Notes under the pieces: generated by a model | What the model was told of the DNA's origin: nothing | The model's input: only the letters and a program-made list of their open reading frames with translations | The model's database searches: none | In this document: one piece after another, positions 16,204 to 24,268 of the stretch | Layout: the number at the start of each line of letters is the position of its first letter | How positions within the stretch are numbered: position 1 is the stretch's first letter | Source: Elusimicrobiota bacterium | Lineage (GTDB): Bacteria; Elusimicrobiota; Elusimicrobia; Elusimicrobiales; UBA9959 | Length of the DNA stretch: 64,000 nucleotides | Direction: 5' to 3' | NCBI GenBank assembly: GCA_026388155.1 | Contig: JAPLKI010000018.1 | Location: forward strand, 1-64,000 | Position numbers and translations under genes: made by a program

Positions 16204-19011
16204 CTACAGATCGTTAAGGGCGTCGAAGAAATCCATCGGGTCGGCGAACCTCTGCGACGGTTCCGGCTCCATCGCCCGGGTTATAAGCTCGTCAATTCCG
16301 CTCGGCAGCCAGGGCAGCATCCCGCTGACCTCGCGGAACTCCTTTTCGTTCTTCTGCTTCTGTATATCCCCTACGGTGAAAGGGAGCTTCCCCGTCAGCA
16401 TCTCGTAAAGGCATACGCCCATGGCGTAAATGTCGGATTCCCGCTTGACTATCCCCATATATTGTTCGGGCGCCATATAGGCGGGCGTTCCGGACGTGGT
16501 CTGGTGGGTCACTCTCGTGAGGCTTTCACGCAGTTCGCTCGCCAGCCCGAAATCCATCACCTTGGCGTTGCCGTTCTTGTCCAGCATGATGTTGGCAAGC
16601 TTCAGGTCCCTGTGGATGACGTTGCTCATGTGGGCGTAGTGGACCGCTCCGCACACGCCTTTAAAAATATCTTTACATTCCTGGAGCGGCAAACGCCCTT
16701 TTTCTTTCAGCAGGTCGGACAGGGTTTTGCCGTCCACATAGTCGAATATCAGGTATATTTCGTCTTCCTGTTCCACTATCGCCTGCACGCCCACGATGTT
16801 CGGGTGCTGTAGCCGGCTGACTATCTTGGCTTCCTGCACGAACCTCCCGTGTTCCTCGGGATATTTTTTGAGCCAGGAATGCATTTTTTTGATGGCCACT
16901 TTCCGGGCCATCTGCCTGTCCCAGCCTTCATAGACCGTGGCCATGCCGCCCTCTCCGAGTTCGCCTTTTATCTCGTATTTTCTGTCAAGCACCTTGCCGA
17001 AAAGCGAAACGCCGGAGCGGGTAAATTGCTGTCCTGCGGCCGCGCTGTTCTGCGCGGGCTGCGCGACGGTAACCAGAAGTCTGGCCTTCAGGTCTCCGTA
17101 ACGCGCGGAAACGTCCTTATAGCCGCCTAAGCCGGCGTCCAGCATGCAGCGGAAAATATCGCGCGCGAGTTCCGCGTCTTCCTTCTGCTCGCAAAATGCC
17201 GCCAGATTATAATACAGGGAGGCGTTCTCGTCCGCTTTAACGGACGCTTTCAGGGCTTCGAACAGGCCGCGGTGAATTATACGGGCCAAGCGGGTTTCTC
17301 CGTGCTCATGACAAAGGACGGCCAGGTTTTCATAATGCTGGATGTTCTCCGTAAGCAGCCTGTTCCCTTTGAGCGACTCAAAGATGTTGCCTGCCCTGGA
17401 GAAATCCCCGAGGCGTATATATATTTCGAAGAGCCTGGCCCTGTCCGCATCATCTATCTTAAACGTGGTTTTCCGGGAAAGAGTTTCAAGCGCTTCCTTA
17501 TAGTTTCCGGCCTCCATGAGGTTGCTGATCTGCACGGAGCGGTAAGAAGTGGCGTCCGGCTCCGCGCTTTTTACAGGTTCCGGCTTGGCTGCGGGCCCGG
17601 CTAAATTGCGCGTTTCCCCGGGGAAGGGCCTTTTGTCCGGGTGGAAACTTGGGGGAAATTGGCCGGCTTGAACTTCCCCTGAATTATCGTCCCTGCGGAC
17701 CGATTCGGCCTTCATGGAATAAGAGGCTAAAACACTTACACAGGAGACGGTGCCCGAGATCAGCAGCCCGGCCAGTATTTTTATCACGTTATCCAGGGGG
17801 AAGTTGAAGAAAATAAAACCGGCGGCCAGTGAACCCAGCGCCGAGTATATGGCCAGACTTATCAAAAGCTTGCCGTGGAACTCGCTTTCCGGAGGCATGA
17901 AAAAGCCGAAGAACATCCAGTGTATGTCCACGTTCATTTCTGTCGCCAGGGGCTGCAGCTCTTTCCGTATCCTGGCGTGATCGTCCTTGAAAGTCAGGTA
18001 TGTGACGCAGAGGAATATAGCCGCCGGCAGAAAAAATCCCGCAACACAATAAAGTATCCAGTCATTTTCGGCTGGTTTGCCGGCTTTCGAACGGCCGGTT
18101 TCAGCCCGGTCGACTGGCGTCTCCGGGGAGGTGAGGCTTTGGGAGGGTTTGGACCAGCTGGAGAAGCTTTGCGCATTTTGCGTGTCCGCTGTTGCGGTCT
18201 GACCGGCAACGGCCGTGTTCCGGAGGCTGACGGGTGTGACATCCGGCTGTATCCGGGGCGGCAGGTTGGAAGGACGCCTGGCCGGCGCGTTGAATGGCTT
18301 TCCGCTGATATTTTGCAGCCGGCCCAGCCACCCCGGCCTGCCGCGTTGCAGGCGGCCCTTCTTTTCCTCTTCAAGTTTTTGATACGCGGAGTCGCGGGTC
18401 TTGCGCGCGTCGTTAAAATCCGGCTGCACTCTGAGGGCCGCGTCAAAATCCGCTATAGCTCTCCTGTACTGCTTCTGCATGTAGAAAACGTCCCCTCGGT
18501 TGTTGTACGGCGCGGCGTCGCGGGGATTCAGCTCGATGGCCGCGCTGTAATCCTCAACGGCCCTGTCGTATTCCCCCTTTAGATAGTAGGCCGAGCCGCG
18601 GCCTGTGTAGGCGTTGGCTTTGGTTTCAGGGCCGTCGCAGGGCGACCAAAGGGCGAGCGCTTTGGTATAGTAATGTATCTTCGCGTCCGGGCCCTGAACG
18701 TTCATGGCGGAAGAAAGCGCGGGCTTGAAGAGCGACATCCCGCCTTTGCAGGCGCCGCCGCGATTCCCCGGCATTTCCCGGGGGGCGGCTCCTTTCGCAT
18801 CTATTATTTTAGGCTTATAAGCTTTGCGGGCGTCGTTCCACGGACGGCACCTCCACCCTCCGGAGAAGGACTCGCAGGAGTCGCCGTCCGCGCAGGCGAG
18901 GGACTGGCCCCCGGGAAGTCCCTCGCACAACTCCGCCCCGAAAACAGCCGGGACGCGGGAGATAAGCAATAAGCCGGCAAAAAAACATTTACCGGCAAAA
19001 TTAACACGCAT
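16204..19011 (-). CDS. Membrane Ser/Thr protein kinase with two TPR regions
   Basis: 935 residues from the chosen start. The upstream 36 in-frame residues are dropped because a signal peptide (MRVNFAGKCFFAGLLLISRV) begins here. Order: export signal; a Cys-containing stretch; TPRs (about 110-210: AYTGRGSAYYLKGEYDRAVEDY, PYNNRGDVFYMQKQYRRAIADF); a Pro-rich linker; hydrophobic helices (about 310-450); a second TPR/helical region; and a C-terminal kinase (about 670-930). The kinase has GELGEGGMATVYEG, VAIKKM, HRDLKLANIM (near 800), DFGLA and a TPAYMAPEQ activation segment, so it looks active. The topology suggests a periplasmic sensor part and a cytoplasmic kinase. Target unknown. It interrupts the lipid A gene order. 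Confidence 0.82.
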   Translation of the reverse strand: MRVNFAGKCFFAGLLLISRVPAVFGAELCEGLPGGQSLACADGDSCESFSGGWRCRPWNDARKAYKPKIIDAKGAAPREMPGNRGGACKGGMSLFKPALSSAMNVQGPDAKIHYYTKALALWSPCDGPETKANAYTGRGSAYYLKGEYDRAVEDYSAAIELNPRDAAPYNNRGDVFYMQKQYRRAIADFDAALRVQPDFNDARKTRDSAYQKLEEEKKGRLQRGRPGWLGRLQNISGKPFNAPARRPSNLPPRIQPDVTPVSLRNTAVAGQTATADTQNAQSFSSWSKPSQSLTSPETPVDRAETGRSKAGKPAENDWILYCVAGFFLPAAIFLCVTYLTFKDDHARIRKELQPLATEMNVDIHWMFFGFFMPPESEFHGKLLISLAIYSALGSLAAGFIFFNFPLDNVIKILAGLLISGTVSCVSVLASYSMKAESVRRDDNSGEVQAGQFPPSFHPDKRPFPGETRNLAGPAAKPEPVKSAEPDATSYRSVQISNLMEAGNYKEALETLSRKTTFKIDDADRARLFEIYIRLGDFSRAGNIFESLKGNRLLTENIQHYENLAVLCHEHGETRLARIIHRGLFEALKASVKADENASLYYNLAAFCEQKEDAELARDIFRCMLDAGLGGYKDVSARYGDLKARLLVTVAQPAQNSAAAGQQFTRSGVSLFGKVLDRKYEIKGELGEGGMATVYEGWDRQMARKVAIKKMHSWLKKYPEEHGRFVQEAKIVSRLQHPNIVGVQAIVEQEDEIYLIFDYVDGKTLSDLLKEKGRLPLQECKDIFKGVCGAVHYAHMSNVIHRDLKLANIMLDKNGNAKVMDFGLASELRESLTRVTHQTTSGTPAYMAPEQYMGIVKRESDIYAMGVCLYEMLTGKLPFTVGDIQKQKNEKEFREVSGMLPWLPSGIDELITRAMEPEPSQRFADPMDFFDALNDL

Positions 19012-19149
19012 AAAACTATTGTATAAAACTTTAATAACCTTAAAGTTGCCGGGGCTGGAAAATGCCGGCGGGATCGGTTCGCGGGGACCGGGAGTTTCAG
19101 CGCGCTTATGAGGGGTCAATTTTCAGGGGAAAGTCAACGCCGCGAGCCC

Positions 19150-19350
19150 TTATTTGCCGTTGTCCGTGGGAGAACTGAGAGTTTGGGCCGCGCCGCTTAT
19201 AAGGGTCTGTAATTGCGCAAATAGCTGGGGTATGTATCTTCTGAGAGCCGTGCCGGTGATCAACACCACCCCTGTTATAACGGCCAGCATCAGCAGATAT
19301 TCCACCGTATTCTGGCCTTTTCGGTGTCTAAATATCCTGTTCATTTTCAT
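19150..19350 (-). CDS. Short pilin-like protein with class III-type signal
   Basis: 66 residues. A basic leader (MKMNRIFRHRKGQ) precedes NTVEYLLMLAVITGVVLITG, a hydrophobic helix with Glu at about position 5 after the predicted cleavage site, as in Flp/Tad pilins and class III signal proteins. The rest is a short Ser/Thr-rich tail. It may be a minor pilin or pseudopilin; no secretion or pilus genes are close. It lies about 140 bases upstream of the kinase on the same strand and could share its transcript. Confidence 0.65.
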   Translation of the reverse strand: MKMNRIFRHRKGQNTVEYLLMLAVITGVVLITGTALRRYIPQLFAQLQTLISGAAQTLSSPTDNGK

Positions 19351-19607
19351 TGCACGGTTTCCTGCGGATTAATATAATTTAGCACTAAAAGCCGCGGTGT
19401 GCAATAGAAAAGTACCCTTGCCGCTGCGGGCAAACTCCGGCGGCAGGCCTCCACCCTATCGTGCGCCGCTTCTATAAGTATCTGAATGTTTCCCTGTGAT
19501 TCCATATAAAATAAACCGGCCCTGCCGTGGGACGGGAGCGGGTTATGTTTCGTTATTATGTAAAATACCAGTGTGTCTTTTACCTATGCCGCTGAAATGA
19601 GGATAAT

Positions 19608-20816
19608 ATGAATAACAATAACCTGTCTGATGGGGTGGAAAAAGAAGAAAATTTTGCCGAAATGTTTAATAATAACTCTATGGAAACGGACCGGCTGGAA
19701 CCGGGACAGAAGATAGAGGCCCCCATAGTAAAAATAACCGCGGAATGGGCGCTCCTTCAAGTGGGCGGGAAGGGCGAGGGGTATCTGGACAGGAAAGAAT
19801 TGCAGGACGAAAACGGCAATCTGACCGTAAAAGAAGGCGACAAGGTCCGTGCTTACTTCATGTTTTCGGAGAACGGCGAAATGCGCTTCACCACGAAAAT
19901 AGGGTCGGGCCCGGCTGCCCGCGCCCAGCTTGAAGACGCCTGGAAGAACGGCGTTCCCGTTGAGGGAACGGTAGCCAAAGAAATGAGGGGCGGCTTTGAA
20001 ATCAGCATCAGCGGGGAAACGCGCGCTTTCTGCCCGTTCTCGCAGATGGGGCTGCGGCGGGAGGAGAACAAGGAAAGTTATCTGGGAAAGGTCCTGATGT
20101 TTGAAATAATAGAGTGCGGCGAGAGGAATATCGTCCTTTCCCGCAAAGGCATCCTGGGGCGTGAGAGACAGGAAAGAACAGCGGTTCTTAAAGAAACGCT
20201 GAAAGAGGGCGCGAGAATAAAAGGGACCGTGACCTCCCTGCAGAAATTCGGCGCCTTTGTCGACATAGGAGGCGTGGAAGGCCTGCTGCCGGTTTCGGAA
20301 ATAGCCTGGAACCGGACTGAAAACGTGAGCGACATCCTCTCAGTCGGTCAGAAGGTGGAGGTGATAATCAAAAGCCTGGATTGGGAGAACGAAAAAATTT
20401 CCTTCAGTCTTAAAGATACGCTGCCGGACCCCTGGGATATGGCCGCGCAAAACTGGATCCCCGGTTCATATCACACAGGTATTGTATCCCGGCTTGTCCC
20501 GTTCGGCGCTTTCGTCACGCTGGGCGAAGGCGTGGACGGACTTATACATATCTCCCGCCTGGGCGGCGAGAGGCGGATACAGCATCCGGACGAGGTATTG
20601 AAGGCGGGCCAGTCCATTGAGGTGCGCGTGGAGTCGGTGGACCGGGAAAACAAGAAGATTTCGCTTATTCCCGCCGATGTCAGCCGCGAGGAAGAAGAAA
20701 CAGCGGCCACTTTGAAGCAGTACCAGCAGCGGGATCTATCGGAACCTCAGCTTATGGGTTCATTCGGGGATCTGATCGAACAGCAGCTGCAAAAAAAGGG
20801 GAAGCCTGAGGACTAA
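19608..20816 (+). CDS. S1-domain RNA-binding protein (ribosomal protein S1-like)
   Basis: 402 residues with four S1 repeats: an N-terminal divergent one (GQKIEAPIVKITAEWALLQVGG), a second less typical, then two clear ones (GTVTSLQKFGAFVDIGGVEGLLPVSEI; GIVSRLVPFGAFVTLGEGVDGLIHIS). Shorter than the six-domain S1 of E. coli but like the four-domain S1 proteins of Gram-positives and other phyla. It probably helps mRNA loading on the 30S subunit or acts as a general RNA chaperone. GAGG lies about seven bases before the ATG. It stands alone, divergent from the pilin-like gene. Whether it is the main S1 or a paralog cannot be told. Confidence 0.85.
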   Translation: MNNNNLSDGVEKEENFAEMFNNNSMETDRLEPGQKIEAPIVKITAEWALLQVGGKGEGYLDRKELQDENGNLTVKEGDKVRAYFMFSENGEMRFTTKIGSGPAARAQLEDAWKNGVPVEGTVAKEMRGGFEISISGETRAFCPFSQMGLRREENKESYLGKVLMFEIIECGERNIVLSRKGILGRERQERTAVLKETLKEGARIKGTVTSLQKFGAFVDIGGVEGLLPVSEIAWNRTENVSDILSVGQKVEVIIKSLDWENEKISFSLKDTLPDPWDMAAQNWIPGSYHTGIVSRLVPFGAFVTLGEGVDGLIHISRLGGERRIQHPDEVLKAGQSIEVRVESVDRENKKISLIPADVSREEEETAATLKQYQQRDLSEPQLMGSFGDLIEQQLQKKGKPED

Positions 20817-20854
20817 AAAGATTTAGGTTTATAGGGGAATTTTTTAACGAGTTC

Positions 20855-20991
20855 GCGGGTCCCGCCGGGGGAGTGGGTTCCAAAAACCAGGGTCGGGGCA
20901 CACCGTGCCCGCCCTTCCCTTCCTCGGTCTCGCCGCTTGCGCAAGTCTCGGCCTCCGGAGGGTTTTTTTCACCCACACCCCCGTCACCCGC
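20855..20991 (-). ncRNA. Structured element C, copy 2
   Basis: Pairings: 20855-20860 with 20986-20991; 20867-20871 with 20978-20982; 20873-20878 with 20971-20976; 20896-20901 with 20905-20910 (GGGCAC/GTGCCC); 20917-20923 with 20957-20962 (CCCTTCC/GGAGGG, one bulge); apex CTTGCGCAAG. Relative to copy 3 the paired bases change together (GGACAC/GTGTCC and CGCTTCC/GGAGCG there). Here it stands without element E. The sense is assigned by alignment with copy 1. Confidence 0.65.
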
Positions 20992-21031
20992 TCCATTGAT
21001 ATGTTTGCCGCGTTTAATATTCAATAATTTA

Positions 21032-21066
21032 CTAGCCCGAATCCTTCAATTGAAGGATCGAGCTAG
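21032..21066. repeat. Palindrome with CTTCAATTGAAG core, copy 1
   Basis: CTAGC ... GCTAG ends enclose ATCCTTCAATTGAAGGAT, a perfect 18-base palindrome (21041-21058) preceded by CCGA. The same core with longer perfect arms is at 44079-44114. No T-run follows, so it is not a standard terminator. Confidence 0.6.
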
Positions 21067-21146
21067 AGGTTATAAGATAATTTTCTTAACTTCAGCCTTC
21101 AGTCGCTGACAACACCATAGGCCAGCGACAGGCCAGTGTCACAGCC

Positions 21147-21803
21147 CTAAGCCTTCAGCCTGCATTCGTTGGCCAGGAGCTCTTCGGCTTCGGCGGTGAG
21201 CGTATTCAGGATGTTTTCAAGTTCCGCGGCTTTAGCTGCTACATCGTCGGTTTCCGCCACGGCAAACGGCGCGCCGTAAACGGCCTGGATGCGGCCGAAG
21301 GGGAGGGGGAACTGGTAGTGGTCCCAACTGGGGAGAATTTTCTTTTTTGAAAGGGCGCACGCGACCGGTATCAGCGGCGCGCCTGCTTTCTGCGCCAGAT
21401 ATACCACGCCGGGCTGCACCTTGAAGACGGGCCCGCGGGGGCCGTCGGGCGTGATGGCTATTGAGTAGCCGCCGCGCGCGGCTTTTATCAGGCCGCGCAG
21501 CGACATAAAACCGCCCGAAGTGGTGGACCCGCGGACAAAAGTAAAGCCGAAGCGCTTCAGTATGCGGGCCATATATTCTCCGTCTTTGCTCTTACTGACC
21601 AAGCCGCAGATACTGCGGTTCCTGTGCAGGTAAATCATCAATACTTCTTGGCGGTGCCAGAGGGCATAAATTGCCGTGCCGGGGTGGTTTTTTATGCCTT
21701 TTATTGAAATTTTGGAGGTAAGGCCTATCAGTTGTATGTAAAGCCAGGCAAGCCAGGAAAGCAGGGTGTGTGCGGGTGAGCGTTTGTAAAGAAGCTCGTT
21801 CAT
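21147..21803 (-). CDS. Lysophospholipid/lipid A acyltransferase family protein (DUF374)
   Basis: 218 residues. The segments ALWHRQEVLMIYL, LVSKSKDGEYMARILKRFGF, VRGSTTSGGFMSLRGLI and ITPDGPRGPVFKVQPGVVYLAQ match the DUF374/LpxL-related acyltransferases. One hydrophobic helix near the N-terminus anchors it in the inner membrane. The usual HX4D motif is replaced by the WHR...DGE arrangement of this subfamily. It likely adds a secondary acyl chain to lipid A or its Kdo-linked precursor. It ends the first lipid A block and follows lpxI across a word-repeat spacer. Confidence 0.82.
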   Translation of the reverse strand: MNELLYKRSPAHTLLSWLAWLYIQLIGLTSKISIKGIKNHPGTAIYALWHRQEVLMIYLHRNRSICGLVSKSKDGEYMARILKRFGFTFVRGSTTSGGFMSLRGLIKAARGGYSIAITPDGPRGPVFKVQPGVVYLAQKAGAPLIPVACALSKKKILPSWDHYQFPLPFGRIQAVYGAPFAVAETDDVAAKAAELENILNTLTAEAEELLANECRLKA

Positions 21804-21881
21804 AATAGGGAGCGAATAGTAAGAAAGCGAATAGCGAATAGTGAATAAAAAATTTCCTTAATCGCACTATTTGCTTTCTTA
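21804..21881. repeat. Word-repeat hairpin spacer
   Basis: Left words AATAGTAAGAAAGCGAATAG, right words TATTTGCTTTCTTACTATT (continuing to about 21896 inside lpxI). About 19 bp pair with one G-T wobble. The last codons of lpxI (GEANSK) are written in this repeat. Confidence 0.65.
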
Positions 21882-22751
21882 CTATTTGCTATTTGCTTCC
21901 CCAAACGACTGTTCGTTTTCGGCGCCAAAAACGGTTACCCCGGTCTCTTTGGCGGCGGCCAGAAAGTCTTCCAAGCCGAGTATCAGCGTTTTTCCGGCTT
22001 CGATCACCAGCGTGTCCGCGCCGGCGTCTTTCATGTTCCGCAGCGTGGGCGCGCCCACAACCGGCAGGTCAAAGCGCATGTCCTGGTCCGGGCGGGCCAC
22101 CTTAACAACCATCATGGCCGGGCCTTTACGCCCCTGCTCGCGCAGGCGGAGGAAAATTTCACCCGCCCGTTTTATGCAGGCGTCTGTGCCTTCCTGGGCT
22201 TCGGCCGCCAGCACTATACGGTCGCGCAACACCACGGTAAGGCCTATATCCAGGGCGGCCAGGGTCTTCGCGGCTTTCCAGCCGAACGCGGCGCATTTAA
22301 GGCTGTCGCCTGAAAGTTTCCTGCCGGCCATCAGGCCCGGCTTCATAAGAAGATGTTCCAGCAGAGTGGCGGAATTTACAAGCTCTATGCCGTCAGCGGC
22401 AAGTTCTTCGGCGACTGCGCCGAGGAGGGCGTTCGCTTTTTTATCTTTAAGTTTGAAAAGCAGTTTTGCGGCGCGCAGGTCCGGCATGATCCCCCCGAAG
22501 ATCGAGACATGCGGCACTGAGCCCGCCATCAGAACTTTTGTAACGCCGTGTTTTTTAAAGAATTCAATAGGTCCGCTTATCTGGCCCAGCTTAAAATAAG
22601 CGGTTCCCTCGGCGTACTTTTCTATCTCTTTCGGGGTAATGCCCTGAAGCCCTACGATAAATAACTTCCGTCCGGCCTTTTTAGCCTCAGCCGCGAACAG
22701 CAGCGGGAAAGAGCCTCCGCCGGATATCAGGCCTATTTTATCATCAGTCAT
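21882..22751 (-). CDS. lpxI: UDP-2,3-diacylglucosamine hydrolase LpxI
   Basis: 289 residues, DUF1009 family. It cleaves UDP-2,3-diacylglucosamine to lipid X and UMP and replaces LpxH. Family features: KIGLISGGGSFPLLFA at the N-terminus, GQISGPIEFFKKHGVTKVLMAGSV, and ALDIGLTVVLRDRIVLAAEAQEGTDA and PDQDMRFDLPVVG in the C-terminal domain. No LpxH-like gene is in the window. The start overlaps the end of lpxA by eight bases, pointing to translational coupling. The final residues EQSFGEANSK are encoded by spacer repeat sequence and are probably an added tail. Confidence 0.94.
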   Translation of the reverse strand: MTDDKIGLISGGGSFPLLFAAEAKKAGRKLFIVGLQGITPKEIEKYAEGTAYFKLGQISGPIEFFKKHGVTKVLMAGSVPHVSIFGGIMPDLRAAKLLFKLKDKKANALLGAVAEELAADGIELVNSATLLEHLLMKPGLMAGRKLSGDSLKCAAFGWKAAKTLAALDIGLTVVLRDRIVLAAEAQEGTDACIKRAGEIFLRLREQGRKGPAMMVVKVARPDQDMRFDLPVVGAPTLRNMKDAGADTLVIEAGKTLILGLEDFLAAAKETGVTVFGAENEQSFGEANSK

Positions 22752-23556
22752 TGGCGGTTTCAGAGAGAGCTTTTAAATCCCGGCGCGGGCGGGCTATGCC
22801 TCGCTTGGAACTTTCGCAGAAATCAAGTATAAGCGCGGCTTCCGGCGGAAGTTTTTCTCCGCGCAGGCGGGCTATGGCGTCTTTAAGGAGCAGGCCGCCG
22901 AAAAACAGCGTTTTAAAAACATGTTTTATGGATTTTATGCTTTCGCGGGATATGCCGTTTCGCCTCATCCCTACGAGGTTCAAGCCCACGGGTTTGGCCC
23001 GGTCGCCCTGGGCGATAACGTAGGGGATTATGTCCTGGTTGGCCATGGCGCCGCCTGAGAGCATAGCGAACTTCCCTATGCGGGTGAACTGGTGTATGCC
23101 GACAAGACCCGAGATGAGGGCGCGGTCGCCGATGTGCACATGCCCGGCGGCGGCGGCGGAATTTACCATTATTATATTGTCGCCCAGGCGGCAGTCGTGG
23201 CCCACATGGGAGTTGGCCATCAGCATGCAGCCCGAGCCCATTGAGGTGAGGTTTGTGGCGTGTGAGCCGCGATGCAGTGAAACGCCTTCGCGGATAATGT
23301 TCGAGTCGCCCATGGTGAAACGGGTGTGCTCGCCGTGATACGAGTAGTCCTGCGGGGGCATGCCTACGTAGGCGGCGCCGGTAAATTGGTTGTTCTTCCC
23401 GATGGTGGAGAATTCTATTATGCAGTGCGGACCGACATAAGTGCCCGATCCTATCCGGGTGTCGTCGCCTATTACGGTGTAAGGCCCTATTTCCACATCC
23501 TTGTCTATCTGGGCTTTGGGATGTATAACAGCCGTAGGGTGTATTTTGGTCGGCAT
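22744..23556 (-). CDS. lpxA: UDP-N-acetylglucosamine acyltransferase LpxA
   Basis: 270 residues from MPTKIHPT. An in-frame ATG 17 codons upstream is rejected because that part is spacer repeat and GGAG lies just before the chosen start. Left-handed beta-helix hexapeptide repeats fill residues 5-190, followed by the helical C-terminus. The catalytic His is in ANSHVGHDC (H117 and H120 match E. coli H122 and H125). HQFTRIGKFAML and YVIAQGDRAKPVGLN are family hallmarks. It transfers the first acyl chain to UDP-GlcNAc (or to a 3-amino analogue; see the Gfo/Idh gene). Confidence 0.95.
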   Translation of the reverse strand: MPTKIHPTAVIHPKAQIDKDVEIGPYTVIGDDTRIGSGTYVGPHCIIEFSTIGKNNQFTGAAYVGMPPQDYSYHGEHTRFTMGDSNIIREGVSLHRGSHATNLTSMGSGCMLMANSHVGHDCRLGDNIIMVNSAAAAGHVHIGDRALISGLVGIHQFTRIGKFAMLSGGAMANQDIIPYVIAQGDRAKPVGLNLVGMRRNGISRESIKSIKHVFKTLFFGGLLLKDAIARLRGEKLPPEAALILDFCESSKRGIARPRRDLKALSETAND

Positions 23557-23576
23557 TTTATGTCTCCGTAAAAAAT

Positions 23577-23694
23577 CCAGGCTGAAGGCTGAGGGCTGAA
23601 GGACCAAGGCTTAAAGTTTACCTCGTATTTTTTCCCAAAAGTGAGCCAAAGTACGGGGTTTATAAGATAATCGTTTCAACTTCAGCCTTCAGCC
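23577..23694. repeat. Word-repeat hairpin spacer
   Basis: Left arm CAGGCTGAAGGCTGAGGGCT, right arm CTTCAGCCTTCAGCCTTAAG. The right side also contains TTTATAAGATAATCGTTTCA, nearly identical to a stretch at about 21070. Between fabZ and lpxA. Confidence 0.65.
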
Positions 23695-24156
23695 TTAAGC
23701 CACCGCGAAGGTCAGTTCCGCCTCGGCCGCAAGCTCGTCTTCAACAAAGGCCCGGCCGCGCACCTTGCCCGCGCTGCCTTTGAAGCGCAGTATCTCAACG
23801 TAAAATTTAAGCACTTCTCCGGGCACCACCTGCCTGCGAAATTTGGCCGCTCTTATGCCTGCGAGGAAGGCGAAATGGCCCTTGATTTCCGGAAGGCCCA
23901 TCATCATCGCCGCCCCTGTCTGGGCCATGCCCTCAATGATCAGCACCCCCGGCATTATGGGTTTTTGCGGGAAATGGCCGTGGAAATAAAGTTCGTTGGC
24001 GGAGACGCATTTTACGCCTATGCAGCTTTTGTTTTCTTCGGTGATCTCTACCCGGTCCACCAGCAGAAAGGGATAGCGGTGCGGTATGAGTTTTAAAATT
24101 TCCTCGCAGAGAATGATCCTGACAGGTTTACGGGACGGCGGCTTGATTTCATTCAT
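23695..24156 (-). CDS. fabZ: 3-hydroxyacyl-ACP dehydratase FabZ
   Basis: 153 residues with a single hot-dog fold. The active-site helix is intact: HGHFPQKPIMPGVLIIEGMAQ with the catalytic His at 61 and Glu at 75. LIPHRYPFLLVDRV is the usual start of the fold. It dehydrates 3-hydroxyacyl-ACPs for fatty acid elongation; its place between lpxC and lpxA is a common arrangement because both pathways share the 3-hydroxyacyl-ACP pool. Confidence 0.95.
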   Translation of the reverse strand: MNEIKPPSRKPVRIILCEEILKLIPHRYPFLLVDRVEITEENKSCIGVKCVSANELYFHGHFPQKPIMPGVLIIEGMAQTGAAMMMGLPEIKGHFAFLAGIRAAKFRRQVVPGEVLKFYVEILRFKGSAGKVRGRAFVEDELAAEAELTFAVA

Positions 24157-24177
24157 AATATCAACCTTTAAACGAGA

Positions 24178-24268
24178 TATTGTTTGCCATAGGCCGTATG
24201 CTTTAGGCCATAAGCTTTTAAGGAATTCCTTAACAAGCCTATGGCGTATGGCTTAAAGCGTATGGCAA
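24178..24268. repeat. Word-repeat hairpin spacer with perfect 16-base apex palindrome
   Basis: Left arm TTGCCATAGGCCGTATGC, right arm GCGTATGGCTTAAAGCGTAT; the apex TTAAGGAATTCCTTAA (24218-24233) is a perfect palindrome related to the AAGGAGTTCCTTAT apex of other spacers. Between lpxC and fabZ. Confidence 0.65.

Larger units (their letters stand above)
20817..21146. other. Gene-free stretch: element C copy 2, palindrome, word-repeat arm
   Basis: No credible gene. From left to right it holds element C copy 2 (20855-20991), an AT-rich stretch, the palindrome 21032-21066 and a region (about 21067-21146) with TTATAAGATAATTTTCTTAA and CTTCAGCCTTCAG words that nearly match the right arm of the spacer at 23577-23694. 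Confidence 0.6.

Noticed and set aside
20873-21109. Small plus-strand frame (Pro/Ser-rich)
   Set aside because: Runs through element C copy 2 and the palindrome; the same frame type appears at copy 3, so it is repeat-derived.
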